A stretch of DNA of 64,000 nucleotides from Daphnia pulex (lineage: Eukaryota; Arthropoda; Branchiopoda; Diplostraca; Daphniidae): assembly GCF_021134715.1 (NCBI RefSeq), contig NC_060017.1, forward strand, positions 1,674,001 through 1,738,000, given 5' to 3'. Numbering within the stretch: position 1 is the stretch's first letter; each line of letters begins with the position of its first letter. A program made the position numbers and the translations under genes. Shown here one piece after another: positions 22,952-35,902 of this stretch. The notes under the pieces were generated by a model, which was not told where the DNA came from, did not search any database, and was given only the letters and a program-made list of their open reading frames with translations.

Positions 22952-23955
22952 CTACTTCTTGGCCGTTTTGCGGAAGCGGTTCAGTCGGTCAAAGACCTGG
23001 CTATCGATCCCCCCATTCCTAAAAAAGACGCACAGTAGTAGGTGGTATATATAGATCGAGTCTATACTAAAGGTGATGTGTTTTCCCTTCTTAAAAATGC
23101 TCCAGTTTTTTTTTTTTTTTTCTCTCCGCATTCCGGTGGAATGCGTTTTCCTTCATAAAGCGGATGATGGATTTTTTCTTCTCTCTCTTTGGTGGGAAAG
23201 CGAAGGAACAACAACAAACTCCTGTGAAACCTTGCCAGTTGAAATGGAAAAATAGATTTTTACCTGTATTGATTGACGGAAGCGGATTGGATGACGACGC
23301 TCCTGGATGATCGATAATGGACGCGAGCAGCGCCGTCCAATGGGAAACGAAGAAAAAGTGAGTGCGATTTAAGACGTTCCAGCTCTTCGTTAAAAACTTG
23401 GCTGGTCGACTCGTTGGGAGCCGGAAGGAGCGGCGTCCAAGCTGGTCGCTCCGCCGTCCAGTACAATTCCGTCCGAGGTCTGTGTCGAATAGCTGGCGGT
23501 CGAAACATGGCCGGCGGCTCAAGTATCGTCTCAGTAACACAGCCGCCGGAAACGACCACCGTCAGCAGACTGGTATCCTCTCCACCACTGGATGTTATTT
23601 TGCAGCTGTCCGCCAGATGATCTTGAAAATCCTTAGGTGGAGTGATTACAGACTCCTCGGCGCCAGCACCACTGATTGCAATTGGATCACCGTCCAGACT
23701 GCAGCATTTCAGCTGCTGCTGGTGGTGACGAAGTTTTTGACGTTCCATTTTAACGTCTCGGGACGTCTTGGATGCAATCACATGGCTCACTTGTCGACCG
23801 GTTGAATAGACGGGGACGGACTGATGACGCAAAATGGCGCAACTACGACGGTCACTACGTTTGCCCTTCAACGAGAGAAGCCAGTCCTTTTTGTCGTAAT
23901 TCAGTCCCCGCCAATCGACTCCATCGCCGTGAATGTCCGGCAGACAAGACGACGC
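22952..23955 (-). CDS. Unrecognised protein, 3' portion (two exons), 5' end unresolved
   Basis: Two exons: 23955-23264 after TGTAG, and 23018-22952 after TTTTTTAG, joined in phase 2 and ending at TAG (22954-22952). The visible product is about 252 aa. It begins ASSCLPDIHGDGVDWRGLNY, continues with a basic stretch (KGKRSDRRS; MERQKLRHHQQQLK), a Ser/Pro-rich middle, and a C-terminal part (SQVFNEELERLKSHSLFLRF, then SQVFDRLNRFRKTAKK). I do not recognise the family. Codon usage and clean splice signals argue for a real gene. No in-frame ATG occurs near the start, so at least one coding exon lies further upstream. A possible 5' exon ends at the perfect donor GTAAGT at 25022-25027. The strand is the same as FGD; the TAG shows these exons are not in-frame FGD upstream exons. 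Confidence 0.6.
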
Positions 23956-26900
23956 CTACACCACCACCACCCGAAAGGAAAATAAAATAAATAAAAGAGA
24001 AAAATCAAATTACGACACTGGTGCCATCCTGCGTGGAAGTTTCTATATATCTGCACACGCAATCAAGCAGACAAGACATCCAGACAAATATTAAATCAAT
24101 AAAAAGTTATATATCAAGGTTTTGGGTTATGACATTCCCGGTGCGGATCACAACAACACGATTCTAACCGTCTCGCATGATGAGGAATCATCTAATAATT
24201 TGACGAAGCGAAGTAGACGAACAGGTTGATGATTTACATCTTCCATGTGACAACTCAACAACCTTTTGAAATAAACAAAAGCGGATAGAAAGAAGAAGAA
24301 AAAAGGGGGGAAAATCGTTAGAAGAGCTGCGCGAGTGTTTTCACATGAGCAGGTGAGGCTGCACTCCCTCGACATCTTCCCTCCAGCACGGCAGATCAAT
24401 AAAAACCCAGGGCACACTATAGGTTATCTTTTTTTTATCTGGTAACATGTTCACGTTTGAGCTACGTAGAATCATGGCTTTTGCGAAACACTTTCCTTGT
24501 TAATTCGAGTCCTAGACGAGATAAATGTGTTACACATCCAAGAAACAGCTGGCGTAGGGTCCGTCGTTGAATGAAACACGAGCGGATTTGACGTCGGAAC
24601 GTTCCTACAACTGTTTAATAAATGAACCGACTCTCTCGTCTTGAATGAGCTTATAAAAAATTGCAACTTTTTTATTTTTTGTCTCTGATGGGAAACAACA
24701 AGGCGTTCCTAAGTTAATAATCCCGGCTACCGGTGTTGGCTTTTCAAAGCGTTGCTATGGCAATGCCATCAAAAGGAATTTGAAAAATGAGTGTACCCCT
24801 TTTTGGCTGGTGCTCCGTGTTCTCCGAAATATCAGACGATAAGAAGGTGACGGCTGTTCATTGTCAATCTGACATGACGGCTAATTCTGGAACACGCGTT
24901 TATTTCCATCGATAAATCGCTCACAAAGGAAGACGGAGAGACTGGGGGAAATCAAATGGAAACGACGCAATCCGCCCAGTGAAAAGGAAAAAAAAAAGAC
25001 GGGAAAATTGAGCTCACAGGACTTACTTATTGGCACACCAAGACTTTTCTGACTCTATCCCCAGTCTAAAACGTTGTCGCAATCCACACGTTATCTGAAC
25101 GACGACTGAGGGCAAGGGGAGGTTGGGTCCGGAAATCGATAAGAAGGAGCAGTCACGGCGGCGTTGCGGCGGCCCAGTGTTACACTAAAGGGCGTTGTTT
25201 GTTCAACCCTGAATGAAACACACACGCACACTGGAGGTGTATTACGTGAATCTCTCGGAAGGAAATTGTTTCCCAGTCAACCGCGTTTCGACATCCAACA
25301 TTTTCTGGGAAATTCAAACGACCCGGATGAGCTGGCCTGTCTCTCGCAACGTGGAAAACCAAGTACCCCCTCCGCGTCACTAGGCGTCCCTTTCGCTATT
25401 TTTGAAGCAAGCCAGCAATAATAACCGGCCACGGCGGACGGCGGAACCGGACTCTCCACAACGGGAGCGACGACTATGACGAGACGTGAGGAGTAGGAAA
25501 ACCGAGGGTTGGGAGGGTAGAAACCGAACGCGCAGGAACCGGCGGGACTAACAGAGTAAAAGAAAAATGGAAAAAGAAAAGGCGGAGATTTGGTGCCCGA
25601 TGCCGCCTGACTGTCAGAGTTACCCAAACCGAGCCCACCCACTTTGCCGGGACAAGATGAGCCTTTTTTGTTTCTTTTCCCTTCTTGTTTTATCAACAAC
25701 TTGGCACGACTTCATTGGCCTTTTTCTATCTCTTTAAAAGTCTACTTTGATCTCATACAGGGCTCAGGGGATAAGAATTTACAAAAAACCACAGCCATTG
25801 TGTAATTTGACTCATTTTACCTGTACTCGACGTTGTCGAGTGAAGCCAATGATGAGGAAGGATTTCTAAGTTAATTTGGGAGATTTCTTTTCCTAGGGGA
25901 ATACAAATTAAATATTTTACAGTTTAACCTATATTTAAAAAGAAACAAAACAAATATTGACGTACCTTTTCTGTCTCTGGGTATGATTGAAGGAAGTGAG
26001 ATTTTTAGAACGGATCTTACAAGAAAGCGTTGATGGAGTGTAAACAAAGCAAACTGTAAATAGGATGTTTTGCCAAGAATGGATATTTTTCTTTACTTCT
26101 TCGCTGTCGTCAACTTCCTAGAGGTGGGCGAACATAATTATTTACATTCAATGGAGTCCATTACAGTCTGTCGTCACCGAAATAATGATTGCTATAAAAA
26201 CAAGTACAGGATTTTAAATATTTCTGAAGCAAAAGAAACGAATGGAATAGGAACGTTCGTTAAAATGAGTTAAGTTGGAAAACGAAAATTTAGATTATTA
26301 ACCAAGTTCGAGCCATTCATGTTATTCCATAGCTCTGACTAAGTTGCCGCATTTTGGGGCCACATACTTGGCATTGCCGTAAAAGCAGACGACTTTTTTT
26401 AAAAAAAGTTGGCGGGCTAAAAAAAACTAGTTTAACAATCTCGGCTTCTTGCTTTCTATCGTCAAAATAGAAGTATGCTTGTTACTAGGCTGGAATTCAA
26501 TTCCCCCCCAAATTAATTAATAGTATTTAAGTACTAGAACTTACTCAAAAGTCATGTTATTGGAAAAACAGAAACAGCTCAGCAGATTTGCAGCAAGCAC
26601 ACTATATTTGAATTTAAAAAGTTAATAAAAACAGCATTAAAATGTCAATTTCTTTTAAACACAATACACTTACTCAATAATAGGTCAACAGTGTCTAAGG
26701 AGTGCCTACTCTATTTTGAAGTCCTTACTCCATCTGGTTCGCCCATTCAATAATCCTTTGAAATCCATAGAATGATCAGTCTAAGCTATACATTATTGGT
26801 ACTCATAGAAAAACTTGATGTTCTTGTTGTATAGTAGTATCATTGTTGTAGCACATTTAACATTGCTTCCTAACAACAATAACACCAGAAAATAAAGCTT

Positions 26901-28410
26901 CTAACCAAAGGAAAAGAAATCCAAACTGTCTAATTTCTAGGTTTACTAAAGTTAAATAAATATTGTAATTACATTTTTACAGTAGAAGGATAACAAAGCA
27001 TTCATGCTTGACAAAGAAAATACGATACCAGATATTCAGATAAATTTTTAGTTTTTTACTGGAGCGGAAAGACGTAAACCCAATTTACATTTCCTTTCGA
27101 CTGCTAAAACTGGCAGCTGAATTAAAAAACAAAAGTGTCCCATCACATTGTTGCCACATTGATCAACCAGTCCAGCCACAGAGATCAATCAAACGCATGT
27201 ATGTTAATAACCTAGTTAGTTCTAAATGTAGTAAATTGTAATTAGATTAAATTTATCGTCGTAAGGTTTCCAATTTCTTTGGTTAATGAAATGATGACAA
27301 AAGATTCATTGACAAGGAAAGAAAAACAAATAGGAAACTAGCGTAATTTGAATACAAGACCATTCCTCTTACAAAAAAATAAACAAAACATTCCAAACGT
27401 AGAAACCAACTTGTTCAGATTGAGGTTGTTGTTTTTTACTGCTTCTGTAATTGGATACTACCCGAGTACGACCGGTACGACATGAAAAGTTTAGCGATTC
27501 ATAACACGATTTGTTCGAGCAATTCTTTTGTTTGTCTATGCTTTTTTTTAAAAAAAACCTTACATATCCTGAGGAAACTTGAGTAATTGATAGCATTCAG
27601 TCAACTACAGCAGGAATCCAATTGCATATCTTGCGAATCCAGTAGTCGGAATTTTTTCAAAAGGAAAACTTAACGGGGGAAAACTACAAAATAGCATCCG
27701 TTGAAAATTGAATTGGTATCAATCACGATGCGCTTTTTTTTTTAATAATAAAAAATATATGTAATAGCCTAGTATATAAACTCTTGCGACGCAAATTGTT
27801 TTCTTTTTTTATTGCGAATTGGCGCCAGCAGCGTCTGGGTTCCGCCGACGGAAGGTCCCATGCACTCCCACGCAGGGCCCATCAAGACAAACAAAAAGAG
27901 ATAAAATAAACACAATTGTCAAAATTGTTCATTTAAGTTTATATGTGCACTAACTATATGATTCTCACAAGTCAGAAACTAAATATAAACTAACCTTGAA
28001 TCTTGCAAGGACGCCGTGAGAGAAGAGACTCCAAGCGTTAGATTGGGAAGCCAGAGAAAAGCAGAAGACGGAATTCAGAAGAGGTGGCGTTTCGTTTCGC
28101 TTGGCTCTTTATTTCGGTTTATATAGTTTACGTCGTTCTATAGTTGCCATTTTGTTGAGATTTATATGGTTTCCCTCAATTGTACATTTCTTGAGATAAC
28201 TACGATCAGCAAGTGTTTACATTTCATTCCGTCAGTTAGTGCGAGCGTTATTTAAGGGATACAAATTATGCCAAATCTGGAATGATTAGCAGATGTCATG
28301 CTCCGTAATCCGGATGCTTTTGACCTCTACTGTATGACGCCAGAAAAGGTTTTCTAGCTTCTTTTGTTTCAATATTGTATTGCTCAGCTATATATTCTGT
28401 TGGCTATTCA
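23956..28410. other. Long spacer; promoters, no supported coding exon
   Basis: About 4.4 kb. The G/C-richer part at 25050-25700 may be the promoter and untranslated exon of the unrecognised gene to its left. From 25.7 to 28.1 kb the DNA is A/T-rich with no codon-like frame. At about 28090-28013 (minus) a pyrimidine-started segment ends at a good donor (GATTCAAG|GTTAGT), suggesting a noncoding or short-peptide transcript divergent from FAM122. Confidence 0.45.
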
Positions 28411-30334
28411 ATGGATGTGGACCCACCTTCTCTTCCACATCCTGTTTTAAAAAGATGCTCTAGTGCCCCAATGATTAATGACTGTGAGACAGAAGCTGGT
28501 GCCGTAGCAACATCCCCTGCTACGGCCTCATCAGCCAGCACAGCCCCTTCACTTTCCAGGTTTGATTCATGTTTAATTTTACTACGATTTCCAGTAAAAT
28601 GAAATAAAAATTTTTTATCTTTTCAGTAGAACATCACCCACATTTATTTTGTGTTCCACATTTGAACCAAGGACCAGAAGATTTAGTGCAAGTTTTAGCC
28701 CATTGCATTCCCCTGGGGTGAGTGAAATTTGAATACAGTAAAGTTTGTCAATATTTTACTCATTTTTACTCTGTGTGGTAGACACCCGCAAGCCCAAGAG
28801 TCCCTCCCTCCAGAGTTAGCCAACTAAAGAAAGAAGAAGCTTGTGATGCTGTTGGCAGAGAAGTTGCCAGTGAAAAAGAGTTTCAGTCCACTTTACAAAT
28901 CTCAGCCTCCTGGGAGGATCTGTCTCTGGTGAAAACAATTCCGACAAGATTTTTCTAGACAAATAATTTGTAACTATTTCTTATACTTTTAGAGTGATAC
29001 TGATTCAAAAGAGACTAAAACTGAGCCTCAAAAAAGGCCTTCCTCCGCTTGTACGGAGCCCATTCATGTAACTTTACCTAACGGACTGTCACCCTTTGTT
29101 TCGTCTCCTTATCCCTCACCAACAAGGTAAGAAGTCCTTTGACTTGGTGAGCTTAAAAGCAGGAATGTTATGTAAAATGTTATTGTATTATACCTACCGT
29201 AGGGTCAGTGGTCGTCAATGTTTTTCGCCATCCATGCAAATTCCTGTTAGGAACTCGTCATTCTCGCCAACTCCCAGCCCCAGTCCCACAAGAAAAACGT
29301 TTTATACAAGGTAAACAAAATTTGTTTCATTTTTTTGAAACCCTCTAATAATAATTTCATTGTGTAGTCGAAGAAGTCTCTCTCCGATAGCCATTCGCGC
29401 CAGTTCTCTTGGACCCGTGAAGAGAAAATGTGATTTAGAAGAGCGAGGCGATTCTCCTTGGGGTCCTCATAAAAAGTACCAACATTTTTCACCAGCCAGC
29501 AGTATTTCTGGTGTGAGTGGTCCACTTTTGGTCACCCAAATTTCATCTAGGTAACTTTTGATTCCATTCATTCGTTTGATTTTTAAGTTAATTTTGTTAT
29601 TGTTTAAAAAATTACAGTGGAGAAAGCGGTGAAAGCTCTGGCGGAGTTTCCATCGTTAGCCGTAATAATGTGATCCCTACACCCGATTCTCATTCGGCAT
29701 CGGCCAGCCCGTCGGATTCTGGTTCTAATAATCCTTCACCACTTCAGGTATCATATGTTGTCTGTATTTCCCTTTACTTGTACTCTATAAATTTATATTC
29801 GTTTTTTAAGGTATGCAAACTGGTCGATAGTCCATCTAACAGCCCTAGTGGGCGCCGTAGTAGCATTGGAGTTGGAGGTGAAAGCAGTGGTAGTCGTTCT
29901 CGTGATCGCACTTCATGCGTCGTCCCATCTCCATTAGCCGCTACCAACACGATTGAAGATATAGAAGGAGAATACAAAACCAATTCAAGCAGTAAAGAGC
30001 GAAAAGATTTCTCTAGGCTCTTTGTTCCAATTCAATCGCCTTCACCTGGAGCCATGGACTGCTGTACGGGGGATAGCGAAGAGTCTCTAGCCAATAATCA
30101 TCTCGATTTCTCAACCAACAAAATTCGTGAACCAGTTTCTAAAGATTATTCCGTTGCTATGGGTAAGTCAAACTGAAATTTACTGACAAGTGTTTCGAGA
30201 ATTAAGTTTTTCTTTTCTCAGGCGCGGATTATGGCACCATGGATGAAAACATGGATGAACCGCACATGGTTTCATCACAGGAACATACGATGAGCGTTGA
30301 CTCTAGTCTCTCTCCTATGGATCCTTCCGTTTAA
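28411..30334 (+). CDS. FAM122A: FAM122/PABIR family PP2A regulator
   Basis: FAM122 (PABIR) proteins are nuclear inhibitors of PP2A-B55 holoenzymes and act in cell-cycle and Chk1 signalling. About nine exons. The protein starts MDVDPPSLPHPVLKRCSSAP, matching the family's LRRSNSAP box. It continues with RTRRFSASFSPLHSPG and SRVSQLKKEE, then the helix TLQISASWEDLSLSD, which corresponds to TAMQISHSWEESFSLSD, the B55-binding region. Downstream are GRQCFSPSMQ, SPTPSPSPTRK, RRSLSPIAIRASSLGPVKRK (a phosphorylation-rich nuclear localisation block) and a Ser/Pro-rich tail ending MSVDSSLSPMDPSV. The stop is TAA at 30332-30334. The protein is rich in SP sites, suggesting regulation by proline-directed kinases. 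Confidence 0.9.
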
Positions 30335-30959
30335 TCCGTATTTTTGACAGAAAAATCGATTGTCTTGTCTTTTTTCTCTTTCAAGACAAATGCCCCCTTG
30401 CCCTGATTCGCCTTTTCCTTACGCTTTTTTTAGTCAACAAACACGGGATATTTTGTAGGAGCAGAAACCCGACGCAGTTTAGACGTCCGTTGATAAAAAC
30501 CTGTCAAAGTAAGAAACAATTTGCGCCCACGTTGTCGCACAGCCTTGTTTCTTTACACGAGTTCCAAGTTACTTGTTGCCATTGAACCCCTGCCTATTAT
30601 TATACATTTTTGTCACTTTGCTTACATATGCGGTCAAACATATGCAGTGATTGGATGTCCCATTTTTATTTTTCCCTCAATTAGTATAGTCTGTTCGTTC
30701 AAAAATTATTTACCCTTCGAGTGGTTTTCCGCTCGTTGCCATGACACATTAGAAACTGCGGGGATTCGAAATTGAAAAAACATTATACTAATGGAATTTG
30801 AAGAGTTTCATCTTTAGAATTGGCATGTTGTTACACCAACACTGTCCACCCCCGACCGAAAATATAAATCTCAATGTTAATATTTGTTTGTCTTATACTA
30901 CAATGACTATGCACAAGAAGAATAATTAATGCCTATTAAGGGAGGTGGGCATTCGCTTT
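30335..30959. other. Shared 3' region of convergent FAM122 and Rubicon
   Basis: Tail-to-tail spacer containing the FAM122 3'UTR. The open frame at 30521-30775 has no domain. The right end holds the 3'UTR of Rubicon. Confidence 0.5.
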
Positions 30960-33761
30960 TCAAGTGATTGGGGATTTGTTCACTTGCAATCGCCGAGCAA
31001 TCCTTTGACAGCGAGGACATGACGCCGGGTTGCTCCAACAGGGACGATGAAAGCAGCTACCGCACTGACTGCAGCGTATTACCGTGTCGACTTGAAATGG
31101 AAAGATCACTTCAGAAGAACTGCACTTCTCACAAAGGAAGCCGCGAGCTTTACACAACTAAGAGTTACATGGAAAATAAAAAGGTTACAGCTGATTAGAA
31201 ATGAAAATGGCAAACAAATACGACATACCTCGCAATGAATAATGTGATTCATGCCACTTGAAACGATTTGGCGTAAAAGCTGGAATAGTTCACCCGAATT
31301 AACTCTAGTCAAATCATAGAGCGAATAAATCTCGGGATCTTCAAGCCAGTCGGCTGATTGTTTTCGGAAATCTTCCCAAATACTAAACAAAAAAGTTAAA
31401 ATATTAGAAGACCCCAAAATAAATAAATAACAGCGACATACTCTGTGCCGAATCGGCAAATACGTAGGAATTCTGCGACGTTTATAAGCTGCAACCGTAG
31501 TTCAAGCACTTTGTTCAATTGTCGGCAACGACGGTACAAAAGGGGATTGATGTAACCCAAACGGAAAAGTGAATCAAACCACATGCGTTCCAGCAGGTCA
31601 TAGGAAAAGTTTGATACAGGATACCTAAAAAAAAAAAAAATCAATTAGATCTTAATTATTAACCAGAGCGGAAAACGTTTATACTTTCTAAAATCCCATT
31701 TCTTGAAAATCCGACTGGGAACGACGAAAGTTTTGTTAGAGTGACAGGCTGTGCAGAAATAACGTCCCAAGTAGTGACAATAACGGAAGTTGTGACTGTG
31801 TTCGGGTTCAACTCTCATGCCACACCCTGCACAACGGTAGTTCTGTTTGGCCATAACGACCTTGAGGCTATTGGTAAAATGCACGATAAAATTATCACAA
31901 ATGCTATCACGTATTGATGATCAGTCGTGCTTTCTTACTTGGGTGATGTGTAGACAGCGAAGACGATTTGAGGGCGTGGCGGTGCCCACTCGTTATTTCC
32001 GCGGAGGCTTGTCATCTGTCCTTCGTCAATTTCGTTTTCTTTTAATTGCATGAAGGGATCGTCAGGATTGACGGGCCAACTTTGAGGCATAGGTAACAGC
32101 TACATAGAATAAAATTAATTATTAGTGAATATGTGTTGCTGGGATTAGACGGGCTGTTAGCCTGTTACGTGTTGTGGAGCATCTTTCTCTGAGACGAGCC
32201 ACTCCATTTCAGATTCGTTTGGTAGCCGGAGTTGACTAAAATGACCTAAAAGACTAAGAGCAATATTTTCGGCAGAGACGGTAGATTCATTTAAAGGAGT
32301 TGAAGGCGTAGAAGTGGACACTGGTGAAGGAGGTGATGGACTAAACAGGGCCCGTCGGCTAGTCGATTCACTGCTGATTCGATGTTGGTTGACGGCAATA
32401 GGAGCGCTAGGCATTGCTGCGGCAGAATCTGACGCATTTTCAGTGAGAAAACCCGAACTCATTCGAGACACTAATCGCGAATGGACGCGTTTCAAACGAG
32501 CAAGTTTTCGGGATCTACGTCTTTCTTTCTCAATTGCAGAGCAAAAAGAAGTAAATGATATACCTGCATCCAGAAACGATTAATCTTATCAGAAATTCTC
32601 AATTGTAATTTAGATAAAAAATACCAGAATCAATATGTTCCATTGCGCCATTCTTTTTAAAATCCGCAAACAGAATTGCTGAAGCCAACGAACTCGAGGG
32701 AGAAAAAGGAGGGGTCATTGTGGAAACACTAGATTCGGGTGAAATGCTACAGTCTGTAGCCGCATTGGAAACTAACAAAGAAAGAAAAAATGTAAGCAAA
32801 GCAATCGATGAGATTAATGATTAAACTAACCAAAATGTTTATCACTAAATGCTGATTGTAATTCGAATTTCATTTGACGTATTTCTTCGTCACTCTCATC
32901 GTTGAGATCACTTTTTATTAACTGGTCGTCTTCTTCTTCTTCTTTACTGTCTGTCCATTTGTAGAATTTTGTCTAAAATGAAATAACAAATTAATGCAAT
33001 TGTCATTTAAATGCTATTTTACTCATCCTACTTCTTCAATGGCAGCAATCATGGCTTCAGAAACACTGAAATGTGCATTTTCCCTATCAAGCTCTGGGCC
33101 AATTTTCCTTGATTGATTGGACATCAAATAATCCACTAGTGATTGACCTCTTTGTCTTCTATTGATTAAGAGTAAAAATCATCAGTTTTTTCTGATGGTG
33201 GTTTTGTAGGCTGATTTCTGACATTACTTACTTTGGATACTCATGCCCTCCAGCAGCCACTACAATAGAACTTCCACCATCATCCAAGAAACGAGGCCTA
33301 CCAGGCTTTTTTGAACTGTCTGTAAAACAACAAAAATGGATTATCTATAAATCTTTAGAGATAAAATCTTAAAATATACCTTGTACATTTCCAGAGACAT
33401 TCCCAACTTGAATGAATGGGGAAATTTTATGTCTATCAGAGGAAGCGGAGCTCAGGCCAGTGCAGTCTGAAAAAGATCTAACATGTTTTGATCTGTGCTG
33501 GTGAGTGGGTTGTGCTTTCACTACTTCATTTGCAGGTTTAGAATTTAGGTCATCAGAATTTCCCGTAGCCATCTCTTGTTTGATTTCAATTTGATCTGTT
33601 GTACATAACTTTTCATTTACATTTAATTCAGTAGCTGTATTTCCTAAACAAGATTCTGATGCAGAGATTTCTCTGGTTTTAACTGGAACTAGGGCAACTT
33701 TTGGGATGCATCCGGTGTTCACAGCTGAGATGTTTTCGTTTTCTCTCTCGATCATAGTCAT
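30960..33761 (-). CDS. RUBCN: Rubicon-like autophagy/endocytosis regulator (RH domain)
   Basis: Rubicon binds the Vps34 PI3-kinase complex and Rab7 and restrains autophagosome maturation. The start is ATG at 33761 (MTMIERENENIS). The N-terminal half is low-complexity Ser-rich with an acidic segment (KEEEEEDDQL). The C-terminal half is a complete Rubicon homology domain: QNYRCAGCGMRVEPEHSHNF, RYCHYLGRYFCTACH, RIFKKWDFRKYPVS, EDPEIYSLYDLTRVNSGEL, CRARGFLCEKC, then CSQCGSCFHRPCW and CPRCQRI as zinc ligands. It ends QVNKSPIT. About ten exons with introns of 55-80 bp. I see no N-terminal RUN domain upstream in the window, so the architecture is closer to vertebrate Pacer (RUBCNL) than to full Rubicon, unless an upstream exon is missed. 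Confidence 0.9.
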
Positions 33762-34221
33762 GTTACTCAACCTAAGGGAGATTCCTTAGAGCATTCGTTG
33801 AACTGACCAATCTAAAACGTTTTACGATAAAATAACTTATGCTACAGTAACTTCCAATCTTAAATTATGTACATTTTCTAGTGACTCAAGTGGGAGTATT
33901 CCTTTTCACCTCTCTGTATATTATGGCGTCTGCAGACTGAATTGTTGACGAGAGTGCACAGCGCCATTGGGGTGTGGCGAGCAAAAATGAAAATAGGAAA
34001 CCCGCTTACTCATCGCGGCCGTGAAGATTAAGCAATTTCCTACGGGAAATTTGTATTTTATTTAAAATCCAATGCAAGAAAAAAAATATTTATTTAAATA
34101 AACCAACAATAAACCATACTTAACGAATTAAATATTGAACTGTATCTTTAAAGAAAACATGACCCTTTTTAAACGCACACCACTCAAACAACTGGGTAAG
34201 TTATCAATAAACATTAAACAA
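33762..34221. other. Rubicon promoter region and 3' flank of the secreted-protein gene
   Basis: No coding sequence seen. The left part (to about 34000) should hold the Rubicon promoter; the right part is the 3' flank of the next minus-strand gene. Confidence 0.45.
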
Positions 34222-35683
34222 TTAAAAAATATCATCAGAAGACTTATTCATGTCAAAACCATAAACCATATTAAATATGCTCTCGATGCTTTCTTCTTTT
34301 TCCGATGCACCATATTCTCTCGATTGCTTTGCACGGCCGGAAGAAGCACCTGAAAGTAGCGATAGGAATTTTTCACGCATATCTTTCTTCATGCAGGCCT
34401 CTATTTTTTTTCCTTTAAAGCATTTAAAAAAGGTGTACGGCTTAACGATGTCCCTCAAAATTGGGATGTCCCCGAATGTCTTGACGGGCATACAGCTCTG
34501 TTGAGAATAATCATTAATGTTTTTAAGTAGGTCTATTACGGTATATTGCGTTGCTATCGCCATGCTGTACGCTAGCTATATTTCTTACCGAAAACTGTTG
34601 GCACGTTTCAATACCCTCAATGAGATCGGTTTTAAGTTGGGCAGTGACTGGAAGATCGTCAATGCGCTTCCGAATGTTGTCGTAAAGTGGCTGCATGTCC
34701 TCTCCGATCTATACAGCTCACACAATTAACGGAACTGCTCTTGTAGGTGAAAAATGATTTGTACTCACAAATCCAATTTCTTTCATGACGCAGGTCATAT
34801 TGCCTAGGATGGCCTGTTGTTTCGCAAACAAGCTGCTGACATTAGGAAGATTCAAAGCCGGTGCCGGTGGATTCTCTTGCTCAGCCGGCGGATTCTCTTG
34901 TTCGTCTTCTGGCATCGTTCGGTGCTCTGCACGTTTCTGTAAAAATATTTTAAGTTACATACCTTTGAACAAATACATTAGATATAGTTATTTCAAATAC
35001 CCAACGGTAGTCTTCTGGGTTGCTTAGCATACTATAATAGTAACTCTCTTCGTCGTAAGGAAATCTTTGTTGAAATTGAGCTTTACCGGGTTGGTAGTAG
35101 CCTGGTAACCAGTAACGGCGATTGCCGTATTGCTCATATCGAGGATAGGGATCATAGAAATTTTGGGGCAGCATATGCGGAGGCTGAACGATATTTAAGT
35201 ATTAATTTTTCGGAAAAAAATAATTTTGTTACTAGGAATTGTTCCTTACCACCTGAGGTGCTACAGGTTTTTGGAAGACGACAAGAGGCACTTCTTTCAC
35301 TGGACTGTTAGAAGTTGGAGGAGGAGGAGGAGGAGAAGTGGTAGTAGAAATAATTTCCGTCACCATTTCAGGCTCTATTTCTGGTATTTGTTCCGCATTA
35401 AAAGTTCCAAGTTGCTCCAAAATGGGCAAGAATGATGGTTTTCCGCGACAACGCGCAAATGCTAGTGCAACTTCACTTAGCATATTGTTTACCGCTGGTT
35501 TACCATAACAATCTTCCAAAATCTACAACGGATTATCAGGAACTTCTTCCAACAATATTTTACTCATTTATTTTTTACCTTCATTGTTGCATATTTCTTG
35601 AAGATAATGTCAGACACCTCTTCGAACAATGGCTTGACATCAGTCACAAAAATTACGAGGATAAGCGCAAATACAAATTTCAT
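34222..35683 (-). CDS. Orphan secreted cysteine-containing protein
   Basis: Six coding exons, roughly 35683-35578, 35523-35250, 35183-35002, 34936-34770, 34709-34589, 34505-34222, about 375 aa. The first exon begins MKFVFALILVIFVTDVKP, a good signal peptide, and its ATG lies directly after a 5'UTR intron (TGTGCAG|ATG). Then come LEDCYGKPAVNNM and ALAFARCRGK, a Pro-run, a Tyr-rich segment (QNFYDPYPRYEQYGNRRYW), and a Glu/Pro repeat (EQENPPAEQENPPA). A Cys-spaced C-terminal part has NMTCVMKEIGF, GIETCQQFS, SCMPVK, FFKCFKGKKIEACMKKDM. No domain is recognised. Cys spacing loosely recalls insect 27 kDa hemolymph proteins (DUF1397), but I would not assign it. Likely extracellular. A TATA box and a heat-shock-like element lie upstream. 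Confidence 0.7.
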
Positions 35684-35830
35684 CTGCACAGTATACATTT
35701 GAAGTGTTTAGTTATAAGTTTAAGTTATTTATGCTTAATAATGTTCCTCACCTTGACGTGTGAAGATGGTCTCAAGCCACCGACTAGAGACCCAACTTTA
35801 GTTTCACTTGTATTTATAGTTATCTTGACA
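35684..35830 (-). promoter_or_regulatory. TATA box, 5'UTR exon and intron of the secreted-protein gene
   Basis: On the minus strand ACTATAAATA at 35820-35811 is a good TATA box, with transcription expected to start near 35785. A short leader follows and ends at a donor near 35753 (GTCAAG|GTGAGG). A 5'UTR intron of about 65 bp then leads to the ATG exon. Confidence 0.55.
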
Positions 35831-35902
35831 GGGGTATATAAAAGATTGCCAGCAGCACAACACAAAGGGTTGGAAGGCGGAGTGCAGAACTTTTAAAGAT
35901 AG

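Noticed and set aside
25277-25699. 140-codon minus-strand frame
   Set aside because: Begins in a poly-Lys/Gly context and has no domain; more likely promoter or leader sequence.
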